Shown here: piece by piece, positions 1-7,783 of the stretch
How positions within the stretch are numbered: the first letter of the stretch is position 1
Layout: every line of letters starts with the position of its first letter
Origin: Mesorhizobium tamadayense
GTDB taxonomy: Bacteria > Pseudomonadota > Alphaproteobacteria > Rhizobiales > Rhizobiaceae
NCBI RefSeq assembly: GCF_003863365.1
Contig: NZ_RQXT01000019.1
Location: 1 to 45,000 of the forward strand
Length of the DNA: 45,000 nt
Reading direction: 5' to 3'
The notes under the pieces: generated by a model
What the model was told of the DNA's origin: nothing
The model's database searches: none
What the model saw: only the letters and a program-made list of their open reading frames with translations
Position numbers and translations under genes: made by a program

Positions 1-312
1 GACGCCCTTCAGCACCTTGGCGACACCCAGCGGCTCGGTCTGCTCGTCGGTCTTGACCAGGATCGCGCGGTCGGCGCCCATGGCGAGCGCGGTGCGCAGC
101 GTCTCCTGCGCCTGCTGCGGGCCGATCGACACGACGATGATCTCTTCGGCCTTGCCGGCTTCCTTGATCCGGAGCGCTTCCTCGACTGCGATCTCGTCGA
201 ACGGGTTCATCGCCATCTTGACGTTGGCAAGCTCCACGCCCAGTCCGTCGGCCTTGACCCGGACCTTGACGTTCGCATCCACAACCCGCTTCACGGGCAC
301 AAGGATCTTCAT
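1..312 (-). CDS. etfB: Electron transfer flavoprotein beta subunit (C-terminus cut by window start)
   Basis: EtfB pairs with EtfA to carry electrons from acyl-CoA and related dehydrogenases to ETF:ubiquinone oxidoreductase in the cytoplasm. The 104 visible residues begin MKILVPVKRVVD and continue with the family signature NPFDEIAVEEAL and then GPQQAQETLRTALAMGADRA, all typical of the beta-subunit N-terminus (about 250 residues when complete). The ATG at 312 follows a strong AGGTGAC ribosome site. It is the last visible gene of a minus-strand series; etfA would be expected next, outside the window. The pairing of a PduO-type adenosyltransferase with etfBA is familiar in rhizobia, from general knowledge. 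Confidence 0.95.
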   Translation of the reverse strand, partial: MKILVPVKRVVDANVKVRVKADGLGVELANVKMAMNPFDEIAVEEALRIKEAGKAEEIIVVSIGPQQAQETLRTALAMGADRAILVKTDEQTEPLGVAKVLKGV

Positions 313-393
313 TTTCCTGTCACCTCTCCTGAGATAGTCGGGCGCGCTATAGCAGTGTGCGCCTTGTCAGAGTTGTCGAAAGCCGACATCCCC

Positions 394-410
394 GGACGGA
401 ATATCCGTCC
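394..410. repeat. Small hairpin in the etfB-rhomboid gap
   Basis: GGACGGA (394-400) and TCCGTCC (404-410) form a 7-bp stem with a 3-base ATA loop in the 176-bp gap between the rhomboid gene and etfB. No T-run follows on either strand, so it is a weak terminator candidate. Just beyond it lies a perfect tandem pair of the 10-mer ATACCAAGAC (455-464 and 465-474). Confidence 0.4.
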
Positions 411-488
411 AGTGTGGTGGCGTTTCCGTAGTGGCGGCAATCCGGCGCGTCAATATACCAAGACATACCAAGACGCACTCAAATCGGT

Positions 489-1298
489 TCAGTCCTGCGG
501 CGAAGAGGCTCCGCGACCCCATTGCGGCGCCGGCTGCGCCGCCGTCGCATTGTCCGCGGCAGGTTCGGTCGGAACGGGCACCTGCTGGACATCCGGTGTG
601 GGATCAGGCTCGCCGTCGGCGCCGGCAAGCAGCGGCACGCCGCGGCTGCGCAGCACCAGAACCAGAACGGCGCCGGCGATGATGCCGCCGATATGGCAGG
701 CCCAGGAAACCTGGTCCTCGCCGCCCGCGGCAAACATCACGATCTGGAACAGGATCCAGAGGATGAGCGGGATGAAGGCGGGGATACGGAGCGGGATGCG
801 GGCGAAGGCCAATACCCACACCTTAACCCTCGGATAGAGGATCAGGTAGGCGGCAACGACGCCGGCGATGGCGCCGGAGGCGCCGATCAGCGGCACCTGC
901 GAATCCCAGGCCACCAACCCTTGAAAGAAGGCGCCGGCGACCGCGCAAGCCAGATAGAAGATCAGATAGCGGATATGGCCGAGCGCGTCCTCGACGTTGT
1001 CGCCGAACACCCACAGGAACAGCATGTTGCCGCCGAGATGGAAGATGTCGGCGTGCAGGAAGGAATAGGTGAGATAGCTGAGGCTTTCGGGAATGACGAC
1101 GAATTCGGGCGACAGCTCGACCTTGTCGTGGACGACCGAGGGGATGAAGCCGAGGCCGAGCACCGCGGCGTTGGTGAAGTTCTCGCCGCCGAGCGTGGTC
1201 GCGAGATAGATCAGGGCATTCGCAGCGATCAGCCCGATCGTCACATATTGCAGGCGGATGTGGCGCAGCCTGTTGGTGTCGTAGAGCGGGATAAACAT
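489..1298 (-). CDS. Rhomboid-family intramembrane serine protease
   Basis: A 269-residue polytopic membrane protein. The rhomboid catalytic dyad is visible: Ser141 in GASGAIAG and His202 in CHIGGIIAG. The oxyanion-side motif HLGGN (His87, Asn91) is also present, so the enzyme should be active. About six transmembrane helices precede a Pro/Ala-rich cytoplasmic-looking tail after residue 215 with no recognisable domain. The ATG at 1298 follows GGGAGGG. It lies 26 bp downstream of the cobalamin adenosyltransferase gene in the same direction, so the two are probably co-transcribed. The substrate cannot be deduced. Confidence 0.93.
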   Translation of the reverse strand: MFIPLYDTNRLRHIRLQYVTIGLIAANALIYLATTLGGENFTNAAVLGLGFIPSVVHDKVELSPEFVVIPESLSYLTYSFLHADIFHLGGNMLFLWVFGDNVEDALGHIRYLIFYLACAVAGAFFQGLVAWDSQVPLIGASGAIAGVVAAYLILYPRVKVWVLAFARIPLRIPAFIPLILWILFQIVMFAAGGEDQVSWACHIGGIIAGAVLVLVLRSRGVPLLAGADGEPDPTPDVQQVPVPTEPAADNATAAQPAPQWGRGASSPQD

Positions 1299-1324
1299 CG
1301 GACCCTCCCGCCATTACCCGATCG

Positions 1325-1906
1325 TCAGCGGTTCTTGCCGGGAACCCATAGCACGTCGGCATTTCCGTTGTCATTGACCGCTCGCGCGGCGACGAACAGG
1401 AAGTCGGAGACGCGGTTGATGTATTTCAGCGCCTCGCGGTTGACGTGCTCGGCCGGGTCCTGCGCCAGCGCCACCATGAGGCGCTCGGCGCGCCGTGCCA
1501 CCGTGCGCGCCAGATGCAGGGCTGCCGCTGCCGGCGTGCCGCCATTCAGCACGAAGGACCTCAGCGGCTGCAGATCCTTGTTGAGCAGGTCGATATCCTT
1601 TTCGACGCGCTCGGTCTGCGCGGCGACGATGCGCAGCGGCTCGTAGTCGAGCGGCTTGCCCTCGTCCGGCACCGCAAGATCCGCGCCGAGGTCGAAAAAG
1701 TCGTTCTGGATGCGGGAAAGCATGGCGTCGATCGCCGGATGATCCTTCCCGGTGTGGAGGCGGGCCATGCCGATGCAGGCATTGGCCTCGTCCACCGTGC
1801 CGTAGGCTTCGACACGCAGATCGGACTTCAGCCGCCGCGCGCCGCTGCCGAGACCGGTGGTGCCGTCGTCGCCGGTGCGGGTGTAGATCTTGTTGAGCTT
1901 GACCAC
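1325..1906 (-). CDS. PduO-type ATP:cob(I)alamin adenosyltransferase
   Basis: Transfers the adenosyl group of ATP to cob(I)alamin to make coenzyme B12. The 193-residue length fits the PduO family. The N-terminal ATP-binding segment YTRTGDDGTTGL (residues 8-19), the VDEANA motif and the C-terminal RRAERL and INRVSDFLF stretches are all present. The start is a GTG at 1906 behind GGAGGAG. The gene sits 18 bp after the HIG1 gene and 26 bp before the rhomboid gene. Often annotated as cobO or a cob(I)yrinic acid a,c-diamide adenosyltransferase, but the sequence is PduO-type, not CobA-type. Confidence 0.94.
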   Translation of the reverse strand: MVKLNKIYTRTGDDGTTGLGSGARRLKSDLRVEAYGTVDEANACIGMARLHTGKDHPAIDAMLSRIQNDFFDLGADLAVPDEGKPLDYEPLRIVAAQTERVEKDIDLLNKDLQPLRSFVLNGGTPAAAALHLARTVARRAERLMVALAQDPAEHVNREALKYINRVSDFLFVAARAVNDNGNADVLWVPGKNR

Positions 1907-1924
1907 GCTCTCCTCCCCCGCCCG

Positions 1925-2116
1925 TTACTTGCGGGTGAAATAGACGGTCAGCATGATCAGCACCAAGGCTATGAACTGCAGCAGCACGCGGGTCTGCATC
2001 AGCTTGTTCGAGGTGAAGCCGGAGCCGCCGCGCATCATGTTGATGAGGCCGCGAATCAGCACAATCACGACGCCGGCCATGACGACGATGGCGAGGATGT
2101 TGAAGACGGTTGCCAT
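1925..2116 (-). CDS. Small twin-transmembrane HIG1-domain protein
   Basis: A 63-residue protein with two hydrophobic helices (about 5-25 and 43-60). They flank the loop RGGSGFTSNKLMQTRVLLQ, which matches the HIG1 hypoxia-induced domain pattern. In mitochondria HIG1 proteins associate with respiratory complexes; the bacterial role is not established. The start follows GGAG with good spacing. Gaps of 24 bp to the upstream SDR gene and 18 bp to the downstream adenosyltransferase gene suggest one operon. Confidence 0.85.
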   Translation of the reverse strand: MATVFNILAIVVMAGVVIVLIRGLINMMRGGSGFTSNKLMQTRVLLQFIALVLIMLTVYFTRK

Positions 2117-2140
2117 GGGCGGGCTCCAGTTGGGTTTCGG

Positions 2141-3007
2141 TCAGGCGCGCCTGGCGAGCACGCGGTAGAGCATCGAGGCCGGCAGGATGCGCTTGAGCAC
2201 CACGCCGATTCTGGCCGGCACCGTTACCACATAGTGCGGGCGCGGGCGCTGTGACAGAAGCGCGTGGCGCAAGGCAACATGGACGACTTCCGGCCCGGGC
2301 TTCAGCCGCGAGACGCTGCCGCCGGCCTGCAGCCGTGCAAGCTGCGCCTTGTAGTCGACGCGGTGGACGGAGTTTTCGATGTCGATGTTTTTCAGGAACC
2401 ACGCCAGGCCGTTGCTGGCGATCTTCGAGGTCACCGGCCCCGGCTCGATCAGCGAGACATGGATGCCGCTGCCTCCGAGTTCCTGGCGCATGCACAGCAT
2501 CAAGCCTTCGACGGCATGTTTCGACGCCGAATAGGCGCCGCGAAAGCGGACGGGGGCGAGGCCCAGTATCGAGGAGCAATGGACGAGGCGGCCGTGACCC
2601 TGGCGTCGCATGACCGGCACGACGCGGCGGCTCAGATCGTGCCAGCCGAAGAAGTTTGCCTCGAACTGCTCGCGCAGCGCCTCCACCGGCAGGTCCTCGA
2701 CGGCGCCGGGCTGCGCGTAGGCACCATTGTTGAACAGCGCGTCGAGCGTGCCGCCCGTGCGCTCCAGCACGGCATCGACCAGGGCGGCGATGGACTCCGG
2801 CTCGCGATAGTCGAGATAGAAGGCCTCGATGCCGTCCGCCTCGAGAGCGGCGATGTCGGCAGCTTTCCGCGCCGTGGCGAGCACGCGCCAGCCTTCCGCC
2901 TTCAATGCCCGCGCGCAATAGGCGCCTATGCCGGAAGAGGCGCCGGTGACGATGATGGTGCGCAACTGTTCAGCGGTGGGCAACGTTGTGTGACCCGGGG
3001 TTGCCAT
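2141..3007 (-). CDS. SDR-family NAD(P)-dependent oxidoreductase
   Basis: A classical short-chain dehydrogenase of 288 residues. It has the nucleotide motif TGASSGIG (residues 21-28), the NNG structural motif (93-95), catalytic Ser146 and the YSASK motif with Tyr159 and Lys163. The substrate is unknown; the C-terminal extension (LKPGPEVVHVALRHALL, then a basic and hydrophobic end) resembles SDRs acting on lipid or steroid-like compounds. I chose the ATG at 3007 over a TTG at 3016. It leads a minus-strand series with the HIG1, adenosyltransferase and rhomboid genes and diverges from the YihY gene 58 bp away. Confidence 0.9.
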   Translation of the reverse strand: MATPGHTTLPTAEQLRTIIVTGASSGIGAYCARALKAEGWRVLATARKAADIAALEADGIEAFYLDYREPESIAALVDAVLERTGGTLDALFNNGAYAQPGAVEDLPVEALREQFEANFFGWHDLSRRVVPVMRRQGHGRLVHCSSILGLAPVRFRGAYSASKHAVEGLMLCMRQELGGSGIHVSLIEPGPVTSKIASNGLAWFLKNIDIENSVHRVDYKAQLARLQAGGSVSRLKPGPEVVHVALRHALLSQRPRPHYVVTVPARIGVVLKRILPASMLYRVLARRA

Positions 3008-3065
3008 TTGCCGCAATCACTTCCCATATTCGCGGCGTCGACACAATCGAGCGGAGCGCGGGTCC

Positions 3066-3917
3066 TTGCTCAGGAATATCGTCGCCGTCAAGCGCGTGCT
3101 CTACGATGCGATCGGCCATTTCAACACCGACGACGGCTGGGCCATGGCCAGCCATCTGGCGATCACCTCGCTGATGGCGCTGTTTCCGTTCCTGATCTTC
3201 GCCACGACGCTGGCCAGCTTCCTCGGCGCGCGCGCCTTCGCCGACACGGCCGTGCATCTGGTCTTCGACACCTGGCCGGAGCAGATCGCCAAGCCGATCG
3301 CGCGCGAGGTGCTGAACGTACTCACGGTCCGGCGCACCGACCTTTTGACCTACGGCGTGCTGCTTGCCGCCTATTTCGCCTCGAACGGCATCGAGGCGCT
3401 GCGCACCTCGCTCAACCGCGCGTATCGCGTCACGGAGACGCGCGGCATCATCCACCGCCGGGTGCAGAGCATCATTTTCGTGCTGATCGCGACGGCCTGC
3501 TTTCTCGCCGTCAGCGTGCTCCTGGTGTTCGCGCCGCTGCTCGCGCGGCTGGCCGAAGCGCATCTGGAATGGATCAAGCCCTATATGGGCACGATCACGA
3601 TATGGCGTTACGTGATCGCCTCGACGGTCATCGTCATTGGCCTGTTCGCCGTGCATATCTGGCTGCCAGCCGGCAAGCGCCGCTTCGTCTCGATCATTCC
3701 CGGCATCGTCTTCACTCTGGTCGCGTGGCTTGCCGGCTCGACCATCTTCGCCGCCTATCTCGAGCATTTCTCATCCTATGTGACGACCTATGCGGGGCTG
3801 GCCTCGATCATGATCGCGGTGGTGTTCCTCTACATCATCTCGGCCATCTTCATCCTCGGCGGCGAGCTCAATGCCGCGATCAGCCGTTATCTCGAGGCGC
3901 GCGCCCGCGTCGGCTGA
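3066..3917 (+). CDS. YihY/BrkB-family inner-membrane protein
   Basis: A 283-residue membrane protein with about six helices. The family hallmark DDGWAMASHLAITSLMALFP lies at residues 23-42, and a conserved C-terminal segment runs from SYVTTYAGLASIM to ILGGELNA. It was once misnamed ribonuclease BN; function remains unclear. No in-frame ATG precedes the conserved region, so the start is the TTG at 3066 or a GTG at 3096, both without a strong ribosome site. Its last 38 bp overlap the 3' end of the convergent EamA gene. Confidence 0.87.
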   Translation: MLRNIVAVKRVLYDAIGHFNTDDGWAMASHLAITSLMALFPFLIFATTLASFLGARAFADTAVHLVFDTWPEQIAKPIAREVLNVLTVRRTDLLTYGVLLAAYFASNGIEALRTSLNRAYRVTETRGIIHRRVQSIIFVLIATACFLAVSVLLVFAPLLARLAEAHLEWIKPYMGTITIWRYVIASTVIVIGLFAVHIWLPAGKRRFVSIIPGIVFTLVAWLAGSTIFAAYLEHFSSYVTTYAGLASIMIAVVFLYIISAIFILGGELNAAISRYLEARARVG

Positions 3918-4788
3918 GCTCCGCCCTGACGGCAGTCGCGAGCCCAACTCCCAGCGTGGCGATCGCCATACCGGCGATCTGCAGCGCATTGAGCTGCTCG
4001 CCGAACAAGGCCCAGGCGATGACGGCGGTGACGGCCGGCACCAGATAGAACAGCGACGCGACCTTCGACATCTCGCCGTCCCTGATCATCACCATCAACA
4101 GGAAGATGGCGCCGACCGACAGCACCAGGACCAGCCATGCGAGTGCGAAGATAAGCTCGCCGTTGACGGTCATGGTGCGCGCCTCAAAAGCGAGCGCTCC
4201 GAGGATCGTCACGACGGAGCCGCCGACATATTGCCACATCGTCGCCGAGACGAGGTCGCCGCCGGAGGCGAAGCGCTTTTGCCAGATCGTGCCAGCGGCC
4301 ATGCCGAGCACCGAGACCAGCGAGGCCGTCAGCGTTGCCGCGGTGACGCCGCCGCCAATCGTGCCGAGCTTCGGCCAAAGCACGATCACGACGCCCAAAA
4401 GCCCGACGGCGAGGCCCGCCCAATGGCGCGGCAGGATCGCCTCGCTGAGGAATTTGCCGGCAAGCACCGCCGTGATCAGCGGCTGCAGGCCGACGATCAG
4501 CGCCGAAAATCCGGCCGGCATGCCCCGGTGGATCGCCCAGAACACGCCGCCCAGATAGACGCCGTGCATGAGGACGCCGGCCACCGTCGCGTGAAGCGCC
4601 TCCTTGCGGGTCGCTCGGCGCGCGCCGATGAGCACGGTCAGCCCCGCAAACAGGACCGCCGCCAGCACGAAACGGATGGCGAGGAAGGTGAAGGGCTCCG
4701 CCCACGGCATGGCATAGCGGGCGCCGATGAAGCCGGTCGCCCACAGGACGACGAAAGAGGCGGGGATGAACCGCTTGATGCTGTGCAT
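3880..4788 (-). CDS. EamA/DMT-family transporter
   Basis: A 302-residue protein with ten predicted helices arranged as two EamA repeats. It opens with SFVVLWATGFIGARYAMPWAEP, typical of the drug/metabolite transporter superfamily. Such proteins export amino acids, metabolites or drugs across the inner membrane; the substrate cannot be read from sequence. The C-terminus is polar and arginine-rich and its coding sequence runs 38 bp into the YihY gene on the opposite strand. The 160-bp region upstream separates it from a divergent small membrane protein. Confidence 0.9.
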   Translation of the reverse strand: MHSIKRFIPASFVVLWATGFIGARYAMPWAEPFTFLAIRFVLAAVLFAGLTVLIGARRATRKEALHATVAGVLMHGVYLGGVFWAIHRGMPAGFSALIVGLQPLITAVLAGKFLSEAILPRHWAGLAVGLLGVVIVLWPKLGTIGGGVTAATLTASLVSVLGMAAGTIWQKRFASGGDLVSATMWQYVGGSVVTILGALAFEARTMTVNGELIFALAWLVLVLSVGAIFLLMVMIRDGEMSKVASLFYLVPAVTAVIAWALFGEQLNALQIAGMAIATLGVGLATAVRAELSRRGRAPRDNG

Positions 4789-4948
4789 TGGGAGGGAGTG
4801 CCCTGGCTACGGGTGAAACGTTGATGACGGCAATTGCTCTAATGCCGTTCAATTCGGCAAGCAAAACGAAACGGTTGATCCATAAGCTCATTCGAATTCA
4901 ACAAACGGTGCCAGAGGGGCATGGCGGTAAGGCACGCCATGGGGAGGC

Positions 4949-5236
4949 ATGCTTTTGCATCTCGGTACGACTTGGCTCCTGTTCGCGGTTGCGACCGTCG
5001 CCGTGTTCGGTTTCTTCTTCGGCACCGCGCTCGACGCCATCATGAAGGACGACGGTTTCGGTTCGACCGGCAACACGCTGCTGTTCACGCTGGGCTTCTT
5101 CGTCGCGGTGATGGTCGCCAACGAGCACGGCATCACCTTCAGGGACCTCAAGCTTGCCGTGGCATGGGGTTTGAGCGGCGCCTTCGTCCTCATCAGCGTG
5201 ATGGCGCTGATCAAGGCCGGCCTGGCCCGGCTGTAA
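4949..5236 (+). CDS. Small three-helix membrane protein of unknown function
   Basis: A 95-residue protein that I do not recognise as a named family. Hydrophobic stretches at about 7-30, 43-59 and 70-92 predict three membrane helices; the segment between the first two (LDAIMKDDGFGSTGN) is polar. The ATG at 4949 follows GGGGAGGC, a good ribosome site, and codon use matches the neighbours, so it is probably real. It diverges from the EamA transporter and ends 5 bp before the palindromic element at 5242. Confidence 0.75.
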   Translation: MLLHLGTTWLLFAVATVAVFGFFFGTALDAIMKDDGFGSTGNTLLFTLGFFVAVMVANEHGITFRDLKLAVAWGLSGAFVLISVMALIKAGLARL

Positions 5237-5241
5237 CCAAA

Positions 5242-5385
5242 CCAGTGTGTCGATATTCAGGTGATGCCGGTCTGCAAATGCCAGGCTCCTGCGCTTCCGG
5301 TACTCACGTACGTTAAGTACGCTCCGTTCCGGTTCTCGGAGCCCGCCATTTTCGACTCGGCCTGACCTGAATCTCGACACACTGG
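5242..5385. repeat. Long palindromic element, copy 1 (between convergent genes)
   Basis: The ends 5242-5262 and 5365-5385 are 21-bp inverted repeats with one mismatch. Inner arms also pair: AAATG (5276-5280) with CATTT (5347-5351), GGCTCC (5284-5289) with GGAGCC (5338-5343), and CGTAC with GTACG around the apex. The whole 144 bp can fold into one hairpin. The core around 5289-5338 recurs at 7827 and 25541. It fills the gap between the stop codons of the small membrane protein gene and gluQ. No coding potential is seen. Confidence 0.88.
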
Positions 5386-5393
5386 AAACCGAG

Positions 5394-6269
5394 CTAAAGC
5401 CCAAGCAGCTGCCTGACATCTTGCGGCGACATGCCTGCCTGCCTCAGCGCGGCGAGGCCGGTGTCCTTGAGACTCTTCGACAATTTCCGGCCGTCTGGCC
5501 CCAAGATCAGTCGATGATGGAAGGAGCGCGGCGGCTGGAGGCCGAGCAATTCCTGCAACAGGCGCTGCACGCCGGTGGCCGCGTAAAGATCCTGACCGCG
5601 CACGACATGGCTGACGCCCTGCAGCGCATCGTCGACAACCACGGCGAGATGGTAGCTGGTCGGGATGTCGCGGCGCGCCACGATGACGTCGCCCCAGGCC
5701 TGTGGGTTCGCTTCGATTGTGCGCGTCGCCGCCATGGTCTCATCGGTAAACTCGATCCATGACAAGGCATCTGGAACGCGCGCCACGGCCGCGCCGACGT
5801 CGAGCCGCCAGGCGAAAGGCATGCTCTCGGCCATGCGCCGCTTGCGCTCCTTCATCGGCAAGGCCCTATCCAGAGGCGGGTAGAGCGGCACGCCGTCGGG
5901 GTCGCGCGGCCAGTCGCGGCCACGTTTACCGGTCTCGGCGATGAAGGCGCGGATCTCGCCGCGGCTCATGAAGGCGGGATAGACGAGCTCCTCGGCGATC
6001 AGCCGGTCCAGAACGGCCTTGTACTCGGAAAAATGCTCGGACTGGCGCCGCACAGGCTCTTCCCAGCCGAGCCCCAGCCATTTCAGGTCGCGAAATATGC
6101 CGGCCTCGAATTCTGGCGTACAGCGCGTGATGTCGATATCCTCGATGCGCAGCAACAGCCGTCCGCCAGCGCGCGCCGCCATTTGCTGGTTGAGCAGAGC
6201 AGAATAGGCATGGCCGAGATGCAATTCGCCATTGGGGCTCGGCGCGAAGCGGAATGTCAGGAGCGTCAT
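5394..6269 (-). CDS. gluQ: Glutamyl-queuosine tRNA(Asp) synthetase
   Basis: A truncated class I aminoacyl-tRNA synthetase paralogue that attaches glutamate to queuosine at position 34 of tRNA-Asp. At 291 residues it lacks the anticodon-binding domain of GltX, as expected. The HIGH-type motif is HLGH (17-20), and the KMSKS-type motif is KLSKS (262-266). RFAPSPNGELHLGHA and LLLRIEDID are typical. The zinc site cysteines of the E. coli enzyme are absent: the corresponding region reads VYPAFMSRGEIRAF (about 96-109), so this belongs to a zinc-free subgroup. Sometimes annotated simply as tRNA glutamyl-Q(34) synthetase. Confidence 0.94.
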   Translation of the reverse strand: MTLLTFRFAPSPNGELHLGHAYSALLNQQMAARAGGRLLLRIEDIDITRCTPEFEAGIFRDLKWLGLGWEEPVRRQSEHFSEYKAVLDRLIAEELVYPAFMSRGEIRAFIAETGKRGRDWPRDPDGVPLYPPLDRALPMKERKRRMAESMPFAWRLDVGAAVARVPDALSWIEFTDETMAATRTIEANPQAWGDVIVARRDIPTSYHLAVVVDDALQGVSHVVRGQDLYAATGVQRLLQELLGLQPPRSFHHRLILGPDGRKLSKSLKDTGLAALRQAGMSPQDVRQLLGL

Positions 6270-6361
6270 CTCTCAGGCGGCATTCGGGTTGAAAGGCGCT
6301 TCCGCCGGTTGATAGTTAGCCATCACTTGCCACTTCGCGGGCGCCTAGGGAACAAGCAAAC

Positions 6362-7021
6362 GTGCAACGCATCGCCTCGTTCGACGACATTGCGGCAGGG
6401 CTCGACGCGCTCTGCCTGATCGATCCGCGCCTGGAGAAGGTGCGCGGCATGGCGGGCGAGGTGCCGCTGAGGCTCTCGGTGCCGGGCTTCGGGAGCCTCG
6501 CGTCCATAATCGTCTCGCAGCAGGTCTCCCGCGCCAGCGCGGATGCCATCTTCGGCCGGCTGACCAGGCTGGTCGATCCGTTGACGCCGGAGGGGATTCT
6601 CGCAGCCGGTGAGGATATTTTCCGCGAAGCCGGCCTGTCGCGGCCCAAGCAGCGCGGGCTGCTCGCGGTCGCGCAAGCCGTGGCCGGCGGGCTCGACCTA
6701 GACCATCTCTGCTCGCTCGACGCCGGCGAGGCGATCGCGGCGATGACGGCGGTGCCGGGCATCGGCCCCTGGACGGCGGAGTGCTATCTGCTGTTCGCCG
6801 CCGGCCATCCCGACGTCTTTCCCGCGCGTGACGTCGCGCTGCAGAGCGCGGTCGGCCATGCGCTCGGCATCGACCCCCGTCCGCCGGAGAAAACGCTGAT
6901 TCGGCTGGCCGAATCATGGAGCCCGTGGCGAGGGGTCGCGTCGCGGCTTTTTTGGGCCTACTATCGCGAATTGAAGGGCAGGGACGCGGCGCCCCCTGCG
7001 GAGATCGCCAAAAAAGTATGA
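6362..7021 (+). CDS. AlkA-like DNA-3-methyladenine glycosylase II
   Basis: Excises alkylated bases such as 3-methyladenine in base excision repair. The 219-residue protein carries the helix-hairpin-helix element VPGIGPWTAECY (131-142), followed by DVFPARD with the catalytic aspartate at 157. It lacks the N-terminal domain of E. coli AlkA, like many short alphaproteobacterial homologues. The start is a GTG at 6362 behind AGGGAAC; no better start lies nearby. It diverges from gluQ, with 92 bp between the two starts. Confidence 0.9.
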   Translation: MQRIASFDDIAAGLDALCLIDPRLEKVRGMAGEVPLRLSVPGFGSLASIIVSQQVSRASADAIFGRLTRLVDPLTPEGILAAGEDIFREAGLSRPKQRGLLAVAQAVAGGLDLDHLCSLDAGEAIAAMTAVPGIGPWTAECYLLFAAGHPDVFPARDVALQSAVGHALGIDPRPPEKTLIRLAESWSPWRGVASRLFWAYYRELKGRDAAPPAEIAKKV

Positions 7022-7107
7022 AAATCATGCATTTTTGAGCGTTTCGGCGAGCGACAATCCGCTTCACATCCCTGTCATGTCGGGCTTACAGTATCGGCGC
7101 CGTTCGG

Positions 7108-7193
7108 CTACAGCGCCACGCATCCGGTCGGTATGCTAAAACGCTGTAGGACTTTTGAAGTTGCGCATGATTCCGAAAATCGAATGATTTTCG
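7108..7193. repeat. REP-like palindromic repeat upstream of the HNH gene
   Basis: Two stems: CTACAGCG (7108-7115) with CGCTGTAG (7142-7149), and CGAAAATC (7174-7181) with GATTTTCG (7186-7193) around a GAAT loop. The layout resembles the intergenic palindromes common in Rhizobium and Mesorhizobium (general knowledge). It lies just upstream of the HNH gene and probably in its leader. Confidence 0.7.
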
Positions 7194-7210
7194 AGATCAT
7201 CCGCTGGACC

Positions 7211-7217
7211 AAGGAGG
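7211..7217 (+). promoter_or_regulatory. Strong ribosome binding site fixing the HNH start
   Basis: AAGGAGG lies 8 bases before the GTG at 7226. An in-frame upstream start at 7133 would place 31 extra codons inside the palindromic repeat, so the GTG is preferred. Confidence 0.8.
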
Positions 7218-7225
7218 CCAACAAC

Positions 7226-7783
7226 GTGACGGTTGCCGTATCTCCGGATGGGCTTCCCGCGCTGGTGCTGAATGCGGATTACCGTCCGCTCAGCTATTAC
7301 CCCTTGTCGCTCTGGTCGTGGCAGGACGCCATCAAGGCTGTTTTCCTCGACCGGGTCAATATCGTCGCCGAATACGAGCACGCCGTCTCCTCGCCGACCT
7401 TCTCGATGAAGCTGCCGAGCGTGGTGAGCCTGAAGGCCTATGTGAAGCCGTCGCGGCATCCCGCCTTCACCCGCTTCAACGTCTTCCTGCGCGACCGCTT
7501 CCAGTGCCAGTATTGCGGCACGACCGACGACCTCACCTTCGACCATGTCGTCCCGCGCCATCGCGGCGGGGCGACGACCTGGGAGAATGTCGTCGCCGCC
7601 TGCTCGCCCTGCAATCTCAGGAAAGGCGGCATGATGCCGGCGCAGGCCAAGATGTGGCCGCTGCAAAAACCCTACCAGCCCACGGTGCACGACCTGCACA
7701 ACAACGGCCGGCTGTTCCCGCCCAACCATCTGCATGAAAGTTGGATGGATTATCTGTACTGGGATGTCGAACTGGAACCTTAG
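7226..7783 (+). CDS. HNH endonuclease family protein
   Basis: A 185-residue protein. The zinc-type HNH core runs QCQYCG (CxxC), then LTFDHVVPRHRGG with the catalytic His, WENVVAACSPCNLRKGG with the Asn and the second CxxC pair. The N-terminal segment LVLNADYRPLSYYPLSLWSWQDAIKAVF is characteristic of a widely distributed stand-alone HNH family. It has no methyltransferase or restriction partner nearby, so a housekeeping or repair role is as likely as defence (inference). It ends at the edge of the second long palindromic element. Confidence 0.88.
   Translation: MTVAVSPDGLPALVLNADYRPLSYYPLSLWSWQDAIKAVFLDRVNIVAEYEHAVSSPTFSMKLPSVVSLKAYVKPSRHPAFTRFNVFLRDRFQCQYCGTTDDLTFDHVVPRHRGGATTWENVVAACSPCNLRKGGMMPAQAKMWPLQKPYQPTVHDLHNNGRLFPPNHLHESWMDYLYWDVELEP

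Noticed and set aside
5242..5385. Insertion sequence or MITE interpretation of the long palindrome
   Set aside because: Terminal inverted repeats are present but no target-site duplication is evident, no transposase is near, and arms differ between copies, which argues against recent copies of one mobile element.
7133..7225. N-terminal extension of the HNH gene
   Set aside because: Encoded by a palindromic repeat; strong ribosome site and GTG at 7226 give a better start.
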